From assembly GCF_014648075.1 (NCBI RefSeq), contig NZ_BMQK01000010.1, forward strand, positions 124,001 through 188,000: a stretch of 64,000 bases of DNA. Direction: 5' to 3'. The number at the start of each line of letters is the position of its first letter. Position 1 is the stretch's first letter. The notes under the pieces are model-generated. The model saw only the letters and a program-made list of their open reading frames with translations, did no database searches and was not told the origin of the DNA. Both the position numbers and the translations under genes were made by a program. Below are positions 17,878 through 25,561 of the stretch, in pieces. The DNA is from Streptomyces ruber (GTDB lineage: Bacteria; Actinomycetota; Actinomycetes; Streptomycetales; Streptomycetaceae).

Positions 17878-19707
17878 CTACCGTCCGACGGCATATCCCT
17901 GCATCATGCGCGGATTCGCCGCGGCCGACAGCACACCCGTCTCCGGGTCCCGGGCCACCGCGCACAGCCGCCCCTCCGACCAGGCATCTCCGACCGTGAC
18001 ACGATGCCCGCGGCGGCGCAGTTCCGCGACCACCCGCTCACCGATACGGGATTCCACAGTGATCGCCCCGGGATTCATGGCGCGCGGGTAAAAGGAGGAG
18101 GGAAATCCTTCCGTGTGCCAGTTCGGGGCGTCGATCGCACCCTGCAGGTCGTAACCGCCGCGGAATTTCTCGCGCAGCGCCACGGCGAGCAGGAAATGCA
18201 GGCTCCACTGGTCCTGCTGATCGCCGCCGGGAGTGCCGAAGGCGAGGACGGGAACCCCGTCGCGCAGCGCCAGGGAGGGGGTCAGGGTGGTGCGCGGCCG
18301 GCGGCCGGGGCTGAGGGAGTTCGGCAGACCGGGCTCCAGCCAGGTCATCTGCAGCCGGGTGCCCAGCGGGAAGCCGAGGCCGGGTATGACGGGGTTGGAC
18401 TGGAGCCAGCCGCCGCTGGGCGTCGCGGAGATCATGTTGCCCCAGCGGTCCACGACGTCGAGGTGGCAGGTGTCGCCACGGGTGGCGCCGTCCCGGGCCA
18501 CGGTCGGCTCCCCCGCTCCCGGGGCCGCGGGCACGGTCGTGTCCCCCTCCCCCGAGGCGGCCTTGGGCAGCCGGGGCGTACGCCCGTCGGGGCTGCCGGG
18601 CCGCAGGACGTACGACGCGCGCCCGGCGTCGACCAGGTCGCGCCGCTGAGCGTTGTACTGCGGCGACAGCAGGGTCCGCAGCGGTACGTCGGCGTCCTCG
18701 GCGTCGCCGTACCAGGCCTCGCGGTCGGCCATCGCGAGCTTGGTGCCCTCCACGAGGGTGTGCACGTAGTCGGCGCCCCCGTACTCCGTCCCGCTGCCCG
18801 GCGTCCCGAAGTCGTCGTCCAGCAGGGCGAGTTGCTGGAGCAGGGCCGGGCCCTGGCTCCAGGGTCCCGCCTTGGCCACGGTCCAGCCGTTCCACTCGTG
18901 GGTGACCGGTTCCTCGTAGTGCGCGGCGTACCCGGCGAGGTCGTCGCCGGTGAGGGTGCCCGCGTGCCGTTCGCCGGAGGTGTCCATGACGGGCCGGGCG
19001 GCGAAGCCGGCGAGCGCCTCGGCTATGAAGCCCTCCCGCCACACCCGGCGCGCGGCCTCGATCTCCGCCTCCCGGCGCCCCGTACCGGCGCCGTCGGGGA
19101 CGGCGGCCCGCGCCTCGGCGAGCAGCCGCTGCCAGGTCGCCGCCAGCGCGGGATTCCGCAGGAGGGAGCCGGGTGCCGGGGAGCGGCCGCCGGGGAGGTA
19201 GACCTCGGCCGAGGTGGTCCACTCCGTCTCGAACAGTTCCCGGACCGTCTCGACCGTGCCGCCGACCCGCTCGACCACCGGGTGCCCGTGCTCGGCGTAG
19301 CCGACGGCGTACTTCAGGACGTCGGCCAGGGACTTGGTGCCGTGGTCGCGCAGCAGCAGCATCCAGGCGTCGAACGCGCCGGGCACGGCGGCGGCCAGCG
19401 GTCCGGTGCCGGGGACGAGCTCCAGGCCGAGCGAGGTGTAGTGGGCGATGTCCGCCCCGGCCGGCGCCGGTCCCTGTCCGCACAGGACCCGCGGCCCGGC
19501 CCCGGCCGGGGCGAGGATGATCGGCACCTCGCCCGCGGGGCCGTTGAGGTGCGGTTCCACGACGTGCAGCACGAAGGCCGCCGCCACGGCCGCGTCGAAG
19601 GCGTTGCCGTCGTCCTCCAGGACGGCCATGGCGGCGGAGGAGGCCAGCCAGTGGGTGGACGATGCCATGCCGAAGGTGCCCTGCAGCGTGGGCCGAGTGG
19701 TGAACAT
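17878..19707 (-). CDS. Gamma-glutamyltransferase family protein
   Basis: About 609 aa from ATG 19707 (MFTTRPTLQG). The autoprocessing and nucleophile threonine is in GDTCHLDVVD, near residue 412, splitting the protein into the usual large and small chains. The later GGWLQSNPVIPG and FGTPGGDQQDQ segments match the small-chain active site. No signal peptide is evident, so a cytoplasmic location is likely. The family hydrolyses or transfers gamma-glutamyl groups of glutathione and related peptides. The gene is upstream of the peptide transporter on the same strand with a gap of 134 bp, and divergent from a LysR regulator. Confidence 0.88.
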   Translation of the reverse strand: MFTTRPTLQGTFGMASSTHWLASSAAMAVLEDDGNAFDAAVAAAFVLHVVEPHLNGPAGEVPIILAPAGAGPRVLCGQGPAPAGADIAHYTSLGLELVPGTGPLAAAVPGAFDAWMLLLRDHGTKSLADVLKYAVGYAEHGHPVVERVGGTVETVRELFETEWTTSAEVYLPGGRSPAPGSLLRNPALAATWQRLLAEARAAVPDGAGTGRREAEIEAARRVWREGFIAEALAGFAARPVMDTSGERHAGTLTGDDLAGYAAHYEEPVTHEWNGWTVAKAGPWSQGPALLQQLALLDDDFGTPGSGTEYGGADYVHTLVEGTKLAMADREAWYGDAEDADVPLRTLLSPQYNAQRRDLVDAGRASYVLRPGSPDGRTPRLPKAASGEGDTTVPAAPGAGEPTVARDGATRGDTCHLDVVDRWGNMISATPSGGWLQSNPVIPGLGFPLGTRLQMTWLEPGLPNSLSPGRRPRTTLTPSLALRDGVPVLAFGTPGGDQQDQWSLHFLLAVALREKFRGGYDLQGAIDAPNWHTEGFPSSFYPRAMNPGAITVESRIGERVVAELRRRGHRVTVGDAWSEGRLCAVARDPETGVLSAAANPRMMQGYAVGR

Positions 19708-19764
19708 GGCGCGAGTAAACCGGACCGGGCTCGGTGCGTCCAAGACATGTATGACACCGTTCAG

Positions 19765-19779
19765 ATAGCGAGCGGCTAT
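19765..19779. promoter_or_regulatory. LysR-type operator (T-N11-A dyad)
   Basis: The dyad ATAGC-gagcg-GCTAT fits the T-N11-A LysR box exactly. It lies in the 132-bp space between the gamma-glutamyltransferase start (19707) and the LysR regulator start (19840), where an autoregulating LysR protein normally binds. Two direct copies of TATGAGT (19777-19783 and 19801-19807) overlap and follow it. Confidence 0.65.
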
Positions 19780-19839
19780 GAGTACGGCTGCGAGTTCGTC
19801 TATGAGTGACCGTCAGTGGAACCGTCGGGGGGACAGCGC

Positions 19840-20742
19840 ATGGAACGCCGCCAGCTCGAGTACTTCGTGGCGATCGTCGAGCACGGCGGCTTCACCGCCG
19901 CCGCCCGGGCGCTGCGCGTCGCCCAGCCCTCGCTCTCCCGGGCGGTCGGCAACCTGGAGCGCGACCTCGGCGTCACCCTCTTCCACCGGGTGGGCCGCCG
20001 GGCCGTGCCCAGCGCCGCGGGCGAGGCGCTGGCGGAGCGGGCACGGCTGGTCCTGCGGGACCTCCAGGCGCTGCGCGCGGCGGCCCGCGCGCTCGGCGAG
20101 GGGCCGGTCGGCCGGGTCGACGTCGCGGCCACCTCGTCCTCCGGTCTGCAGCCGGTCGTGGGCATCGTCGCCGAGCTGCGGGAGAGGCATCCCGGGGTCA
20201 CGGTCAGCGTCTCCTCGGCCGCGTCGGCGGCCGAGGTGGTCGCCATGGTGGCGCAGGGCCGCTGCGAGGCGGGCGTCTGCGGCAGCGCCGCCCGGCCCAC
20301 CGGGCACGGGCTGACCGCCCACTACCTGCGGGACGAGGAGTTCCTGCTGGTGTCCCCGCCGGGCACGGGACCGGCCGGCGGCGGGACCGTGCGGCCGGAG
20401 GAACTGCGCGGGATGCGCTTCGTCACCACCGGGCCGAACACGGCCGTACGGGACCTGTTCGAGCGCCTGTCGGCCACCGTCGGGGAGCTGACGGTGGCCG
20501 CCGAGGTGGCGGACCGCGGCATCGTCCTGCCGATGGTGCTCGAAGGCGTCGGCGCGGCGCTGATGCCGGACGGCTGGGCCGGCCTCGCGCGGCGCGCGGG
20601 CGCCGCCGTCCACCGCTTCGCCCCGCCGGAGCGGATCGCCCAGTGGCTGGTCCACCGCGGGGGTCCGCTCACCTCCGCCGGCCAGGCGTTCGTCGACACG
20701 ACGCTCGCCCGGACGGCGGACCGGGCGCCCGGCGCGGAGTGA
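19840..20742 (+). CDS. LysR-family transcriptional regulator
   Basis: 300 aa from ATG 19840, which has a GGGGGGA ribosome site; upstream in-frame codons have none. The N-terminal winged helix-turn-helix is MERRQLEYFVAIVEHGGFTA to RVGRRAVPS (residues 1-60), with ARALRVAQPSLSRAVGNLE as the recognition region. The effector domain begins at GRVDVAATSSSGLQPVVG. Divergent orientation and the T-N11-A dyad suggest it controls gamma-glutamyltransferase and the peptide transporter. The inducer is unknown, perhaps a gamma-glutamyl compound. Confidence 0.92.
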   Translation: MERRQLEYFVAIVEHGGFTAAARALRVAQPSLSRAVGNLERDLGVTLFHRVGRRAVPSAAGEALAERARLVLRDLQALRAAARALGEGPVGRVDVAATSSSGLQPVVGIVAELRERHPGVTVSVSSAASAAEVVAMVAQGRCEAGVCGSAARPTGHGLTAHYLRDEEFLLVSPPGTGPAGGGTVRPEELRGMRFVTTGPNTAVRDLFERLSATVGELTVAAEVADRGIVLPMVLEGVGAALMPDGWAGLARRAGAAVHRFAPPERIAQWLVHRGGPLTSAGQAFVDTTLARTADRAPGAE

Positions 20743-20872
20743 ACACCGCGCCGCCCGATGCGGTCTGACGGAGTGTCAGGCGGTGGCCGCCCGCGGCACC
20801 TCCCGGTCGCGTCGCAGAGCGGCGAGCAGGAAGAGCCATGCCTTCCGTACGTGCCGGGCCCGTCGGCCGTGG

Positions 20873-21949
20873 TCAGGTGACGGACGGCTCCGGCAGATCG
20901 CACCAGGGGTCGATGGGCACGCACTCCCTGCGGCGCCCCAGCCCGTCCAGGATCCAGCCCTGCCGCTTCACCGTGCGCAGGACGATGCCGTGCTCGGCGA
21001 TCTCCAGCTCCGGGCACTCCGCGCCGATCCGGTCCTCCAGGTCGAGGACGCTGTCGACGGAGTGCAGCCACGCCGAGAGGAACACGTTCGTCTCGCCGCT
21101 CGTCGCGGTCAGCAGCCGTACGTCCGGCATCCGCCCCAGCCGTTCGCAGACCTGGCGGCGCCGGGCGACCGGGACCCGCCCCCACAGGAGCGATGTCACC
21201 GGCCACCCCGTGAGGTGCTGGGCGATCTCGCTGCGGAAGGCCACCGCGCCCGACCGCTCCAGCCGGGCCAGACGGCGGCGCACCGAGGTCTGACTGGTGC
21301 CGAGGCGCTCGGCCAGGTCCGTGACGGGGAGCCGGCCGTCCACCGCGAGGGCCAGCAGCAGCTCCCGGTCCGGCTGCCCCAGCGGGCCGGGGACGGCCGT
21401 GCGCGGCGCGGTCCCGTCGGCCAGTGACTGCAGACGCGACTGCTGCGCGCGGGACAGCGCGTCCAGCCGCCAGTCGTTCCCCGCGGTCAGGATGCGGGTG
21501 TTGACCTGGGTGTTGACCCGTACGACGCCAGGCAGGCCGCTCACGTGCCCGAGAACGAACCGGGACAGCGCCGGCAGGTCGTGGGCGATGACGTTGACGT
21601 GGATGTCCCGCCCGCCGGCCACCTCCATCACGGACTTCGTCCGCGGGTCCCGGGCCAGGGCCAGGGCGACCCGGCCCCGCTCCGCGGGCTCGCAGTCGAC
21701 GTCGACGAACGCGTTGCACAGCGAGCGCCACAGGGCGGGACTGCCCGTGGCCGTCACCCAGGCCGTCCCCCGCTGCGAGATCCGCCCCCAGCGGCGGGCG
21801 GCCGTCACCGCGCTGAGGCCCAGCACCTCGCCCACCGCCGTCCAGGAGGCGCGTGGCGCGATCTGGAGGGCGTGGGCGATCGCCAGGTCCGTTTCGTCGA
21901 GCTCATCGGCGGAATCCTTCACACCGATGCCGTCTGTGGCGTTATCCAT
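20873..21949 (-). CDS. Lrp/AsnC-family regulator with duplicated domains
   Basis: 358 aa, twice the normal Lrp length. A first helix-turn-helix (LDETDLAIAHAL to AARRWGRI, residues about 18-56) is followed by one ligand-binding RAM-like domain. A second helix-turn-helix (DRELLLALAVDGRLPVTDLA to RRLARLERSG, about 193-232) is followed by a second RAM domain. Tandem Lrp proteins are common in actinomycetes. It is divergent from the deacetylase-symporter-SDR-fusion operon, with 194 bp between starts, and is the obvious candidate regulator of it. Confidence 0.88.
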   Translation of the reverse strand: MDNATDGIGVKDSADELDETDLAIAHALQIAPRASWTAVGEVLGLSAVTAARRWGRISQRGTAWVTATGSPALWRSLCNAFVDVDCEPAERGRVALALARDPRTKSVMEVAGGRDIHVNVIAHDLPALSRFVLGHVSGLPGVVRVNTQVNTRILTAGNDWRLDALSRAQQSRLQSLADGTAPRTAVPGPLGQPDRELLLALAVDGRLPVTDLAERLGTSQTSVRRRLARLERSGAVAFRSEIAQHLTGWPVTSLLWGRVPVARRRQVCERLGRMPDVRLLTATSGETNVFLSAWLHSVDSVLDLEDRIGAECPELEIAEHGIVLRTVKRQGWILDGLGRRRECVPIDPWCDLPEPSVT

Positions 21950-22081
21950 CGATTCCCCGGCTAGGTGAACGGGAGATGGCCACTATTGACCACCACCGCC
22001 CGGCCACACAAGACCGGCCAGTACACGGGCGGTGCCGCCCGGCGCGGCGCGTGAGCGACGGAGCCCCCGCCCGGAGCACGG

Positions 22082-22126
22082 CTTCCTCACGGACCTCAAG
22101 GACCTCACAGACCTCACGGACCTCAC
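22082..22126. repeat. Five tandem copies of a 9-bp unit in a leader region
   Basis: Units at 22082, 22091, 22100, 22109 and 22118 are variants of GGACCTCAC (the first reads CTTCCTCAC, the second GGACCTCAA, the fourth AGACCTCAC). The array ends 17 bases before the ATG of the deacetylase gene, so it would be in the mRNA leader just ahead of the AAGGA ribosome site. It could be a slippage-prone element or a repeated protein-binding site. Confidence 0.7.
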
Positions 22127-22143
22127 GGAAAGGACGAACCTCG

Positions 22144-23046
22144 ATGACGCACGGCGAACAGCAACCGTGGGAGTGGGACGAACAGACCTGGCGCGGACAC
22201 GTCGGCCGGGTGCGGGCCGGCCGCTCCCTGGCACCGGACAGCTGGCCGGGCGGCGCCCGCTGCGCGGTGGCGGTGTCCTTCGACTCGGACCACGAGACGC
22301 CCGCCCTGCGCGACGGCCGGACCAGCCCGGCGCAGATGGCCCAAGGCGAGTACGGAGCCCGGGTGGCCGTGCCGAAGATCCTGGACCTGCTGGCGCACCA
22401 CCGCGTCCCGGCCAGCTTCTTCATGCCCGCGGTGTGCGCGCTGCTGCGCCCGCAGGAGGCCAGGGCGTACACGGCGGCCGGGCACGAGCTGGCCGTCCAC
22501 GGCTGGATCCACGAGCGCAACACCCAGCTCGGCGCGGACACCGAGCGCGAGCTCCAGCTCCGCTCCGCCGACACCCTGGAGCGGATCAGCGGCGTACGTC
22601 CCGTCGGCATCCGCACCCCCAGCTGGGACTTCTCGCCGCACACCCTCTCCATCACCCGGGAGATGGGGCTGCTCTACGACTCCTCGCTGATGGCCGACGA
22701 CGAGCCGTACGAGCTGGTCGAGAACGGTGAGGCGACGGGTGTGGTGGAGATCCCGGTGGAGTGGATCCGCGACGACGCGCCGTACTTCATGATGGAGCGC
22801 TTCGGCTCCCTCCGCCCGTACATCGCGCCGCGGGACGTGCTGCGCATCTGGCAGGACGAGTTCGCCGCCGCGTACGCCGCGGGCGGGCTGTTCCAGCTCA
22901 CGCTGCACCCGCACATCATCGGGCACCGCTCCCGGCTGACCGTCCTCGACGAGCTGCTCGGGCACATCGCCGGGCACGAGGGTGTGTGGTTCGCCACCCA
23001 TCGCGACATCGCCGAGCACTGCCGCGCGCAGCTCGCCGCGAACTGA
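22144..23046 (+). CDS. NodB-fold polysaccharide deacetylase / PuuE- or cyclic-imidase-like hydrolase
   Basis: 300 aa from ATG 22144. NodB features are visible: AVSFDSDHETPA carries the acidic motif (FDSDHE in place of DFDGE-type sequences), ELAVHGWIHERNT is the His-x3-His type metal motif, and RPVGIRTPSWDFSPHTL is motif 3. There is no signal peptide, so an extracellular sugar polymer is an unlikely substrate. Cytoplasmic relatives (PuuE-type allantoinases, cyclic imidases, HpPgdA-like proteins) open cyclic amides. With an importer, an SDR and an M20 hydrolase downstream, a ring-opening catabolic step is an attractive inference. A 203-bp gap separates it from the symporter gene. Confidence 0.8.
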   Translation: MTHGEQQPWEWDEQTWRGHVGRVRAGRSLAPDSWPGGARCAVAVSFDSDHETPALRDGRTSPAQMAQGEYGARVAVPKILDLLAHHRVPASFFMPAVCALLRPQEARAYTAAGHELAVHGWIHERNTQLGADTERELQLRSADTLERISGVRPVGIRTPSWDFSPHTLSITREMGLLYDSSLMADDEPYELVENGEATGVVEIPVEWIRDDAPYFMMERFGSLRPYIAPRDVLRIWQDEFAAAYAAGGLFQLTLHPHIIGHRSRLTVLDELLGHIAGHEGVWFATHRDIAEHCRAQLAAN

Positions 23047-23249
23047 TCACCGCGAACTGATCACCGCGGCCCGACGGCGCCCGCGCTCGGGCGCCCGGCC
23101 GCTCCCCCTTCCTCGTACGCCCGCACCCGGGCGCTTCTCCGGCGGCCGCACCGCACCCCCGCGCCGCGCCTTCCCCCTTCCCCACCGCCGGCCCCGCACG
23201 CCGTGGTCCGTTCCCGTCCCCTGCTCTCCAGGAAGCGAGGAGTCCCCTC

Positions 23250-24554
23250 GTGAAGACAGCCACCGCCGCATCCGACACGGCACCGTCCCACAAGCTGACG
23301 CCCGGCCAGCGCAAGGCCATCATCGCCGGCACCGTGGGCAACACCGTCGAGTGGGTCGACTGGGCGCTCTACTCCATCTTCGCGGCGATCATCGCCGACG
23401 TGTTCTTCCCGAAGAGCGACGGCGCCGCCGCCCTGCTCTCCACCCTCGCCGTCTTCGCCGTCGGCTTCGTGATGCGGCCGGTGGGCGCCGCGGTCCTCGG
23501 CGCCTATGCCGACCGCAAGGGCCGCAAGAAGGGACTGACCCTCACCATCGGCCTGATGGCCGGTGCCGGCTTCCTCATCGCCTTCACCCCCGGCTACGAC
23601 ACGATCGGCCTCGCAGCACCGGCGATCCTGCTGGTCGCGCGGCTCATCCAGGGCTTCTCGGCGGGCGGCGAGTTCGGTTCGTCCTCGGCGTTCCTGGTCG
23701 AGTCGGCCGCCTCCGGACGGCGGGCCTTCGCCGGTTCCTGGCAGCAGGTGTCCGTGGCGGGCGGCGTGCTGATCGCCTCCCTGCTCGGCACGGTGTTCAC
23801 CTCGCTGCTCGGCGAGGACGCCCTGCACGCGTGGGGCTGGCGGGTCGCCTTCGTCGTCGGCGGGCTGCTCGGCCTGGTCGGGCTGTGGCTGCGGGTCAGC
23901 GTCGAGGACACCGCGTCGTTCACCGAGACCAAGGCCGCGGGCAGGGCGCCGAGGAACCCGCTCGTCGCCATGTTCCGCGAGCACCCCGCCGCCGCGCTGC
24001 GTGTCGCCGGCATCACGGTCGCGGGCACGCTGACCTACTACATCTGGGTCAACTACCTCCCCACGTACGCCAACCTCACCACGGGCATCCCGCTGGAGAA
24101 GGCGCTCCTCTCCCAGACCCTGTGTCTCGTCGTCTTCGTCGTGCTGCTGCCCTTCGCGGGCCTGCTCTCCGACCGGCTGGGACGCAGACCCACCATGGCC
24201 GGGTTCGCGATCGGCTTCGTCCTGCTGGCCTGGCCGATGCTGCACCTGCTGAACGACAGCTTCGCCGTCCTGTTCCTCGTCCAGCTCACCGGCATGCTGC
24301 TGATCCTCGGCTACTCCGCCAACTGCGCCGTCATCATGGCCGAGCAGTTCCCGCCGGAGGTACGGGCCACCGGCATCGCGCTGCCGTACGCGCTGGCCGT
24401 TGCCCTCTTCGGCGGCACGGCCCCCTACGTGACGACCTGGATGAGCGACGCCGGGCACGCCGACAAGCTCTGGCTGTACGTCTCCGGGGCCGCGCTGCTC
24501 TCGCTGGTCGTCTACCTGACCATGCCCGAGACGAAGGACAAGGAGTTCGCCTGA
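23250..24554 (+). CDS. MFS transporter of the metabolite:H+ symporter (MHS) type
   Basis: 434 aa from GTG 23250. The start TVGNTVEWVDWALYSIFAA and the loop AYADRKGRKKGLTLTIGLM (the conserved loop 2-3 motif) identify an MHS-family symporter. About twelve membrane helices can be traced, and the C-terminus MPETKDKEF is family-typical. These carry organic acids, osmolytes or aromatic acids with protons. The gene ends TGATG with the SDR start, so it is co-transcribed and probably imports the substrate of this operon. Confidence 0.9.
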   Translation: MKTATAASDTAPSHKLTPGQRKAIIAGTVGNTVEWVDWALYSIFAAIIADVFFPKSDGAAALLSTLAVFAVGFVMRPVGAAVLGAYADRKGRKKGLTLTIGLMAGAGFLIAFTPGYDTIGLAAPAILLVARLIQGFSAGGEFGSSSAFLVESAASGRRAFAGSWQQVSVAGGVLIASLLGTVFTSLLGEDALHAWGWRVAFVVGGLLGLVGLWLRVSVEDTASFTETKAAGRAPRNPLVAMFREHPAAALRVAGITVAGTLTYYIWVNYLPTYANLTTGIPLEKALLSQTLCLVVFVVLLPFAGLLSDRLGRRPTMAGFAIGFVLLAWPMLHLLNDSFAVLFLVQLTGMLLILGYSANCAVIMAEQFPPEVRATGIALPYALAVALFGGTAPYVTTWMSDAGHADKLWLYVSGAALLSLVVYLTMPETKDKEFA

Positions 24555-25561
24555 TGACCTCGACGGCACACGCGGCAGACACGGCACACGCGGTGGTCAC
24601 CGGCGCCGCGAGCGGCATCGGACGCGCCGTCGCCGAGCACTTCGCCCGGGCGGGGGCCCGGCTGACGCTGGTGGACGTCGACGGCGACCGGCTCGCGGCG
24701 GTCGCGGACACCCTCGGCGCACGGCACCTCGTCCTCGACCTGTCCTGCGCCGACGGCCCGGCGGCCGCCGTGGCGGACAGCTGGCGCGCGCACGGGCCGG
24801 TGGACGTCCTGGTGAACGCGGCGGGCATCTACCCGTCGCTGGACATGGCCGACGTCACGGCCGCCGCCTGGGACCGGGTCCTCGCGCTCAACACCCGCGC
24901 CCCGGTCCTCGCGACGGCCGCACTGGCCCGTCTCGCGACCGCGGCCGGGCGGCCCGCCTCCGTGGTCAACATCTCCTCGGGCGCCGCGCTGCGCGCCCGG
25001 CCCGGAGGCGGCCCGTACGCCGCGTCCAAGGCGGCGCTGGAGATGGCCACCCGGGCGGCGGCGCTGGAGTTCGGGCCGCTCGGCATCCGCGTCAACGCCG
25101 TCAGCCCCGGCTTCGTCGCGGTGGACAGCGACTGCAACCCGGTCAGCGACACCTACGCCGCCGCCGTCTCCGTCAATCCCCTCGGCCGCCCGGGCACCCC
25201 GGCGGACATCGCGCGGGCGGTGCTGTGGATCGCGGGTCCGGAGGCGTCCTGGGTGACCGGGGAGGTCCTCCGGGTGGACGGCGGCAGCGGCACCGGAGCG
25301 GCACACCTGCCACGGCTGTGGCCGCCGGACACCTCCGCGGCCGGGACGTCCGGCGCGGACGGTGATGCGGACAGCACAACGCGACTGAACAGCAGTGTTG
25401 CGCACACGCGCGCGAATGTCGCGGAGAACGGCACAGGCGGCGCGGACACCCGCGGCACGGCCGCCGCGGACACCGGCACAGCCGCGGGCGCGGCCGCTCA
25501 CGGCCCCTCCCCCCACACCCCGGGCACACACCCGGACCGCACGAAGGGACACACCTCATGA
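24554..25561 (+). CDS. Short-chain dehydrogenase/reductase with an unusual C-terminal tail
   Basis: 335 aa. The NAD(P) motif is VTGAASGIGRAVAEHFA, the Asp in LTLVDVDGDR suggests NAD preference, NAAG is present, and the catalytic site is S in NISSGAALR with YAASK. The fold ends about residue 252 (VLRVDGGSGTG). A further 80 or so residues of low-complexity Ala/Gly/Thr/His sequence follow, unlike other classical SDRs. The DNA of the tail looks like former intergenic sequence read through after loss of a stop codon. The gene overlaps both neighbours (TGATG and ATGA). Confidence 0.88.
   Translation: MTSTAHAADTAHAVVTGAASGIGRAVAEHFARAGARLTLVDVDGDRLAAVADTLGARHLVLDLSCADGPAAAVADSWRAHGPVDVLVNAAGIYPSLDMADVTAAAWDRVLALNTRAPVLATAALARLATAAGRPASVVNISSGAALRARPGGGPYAASKAALEMATRAAALEFGPLGIRVNAVSPGFVAVDSDCNPVSDTYAAAVSVNPLGRPGTPADIARAVLWIAGPEASWVTGEVLRVDGGSGTGAAHLPRLWPPDTSAAGTSGADGDADSTTRLNSSVAHTRANVAENGTGGADTRGTAAADTGTAAGAAAHGPSPHTPGTHPDRTKGHTS

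Noticed and set aside
20743..20872. Short minus-strand frame reading WLFLLAALRRDRE, like the tail of a membrane protein
   Set aside because: Only about 30 codons without a start or neighbouring homology; it could be a remnant but there is too little to support a call.
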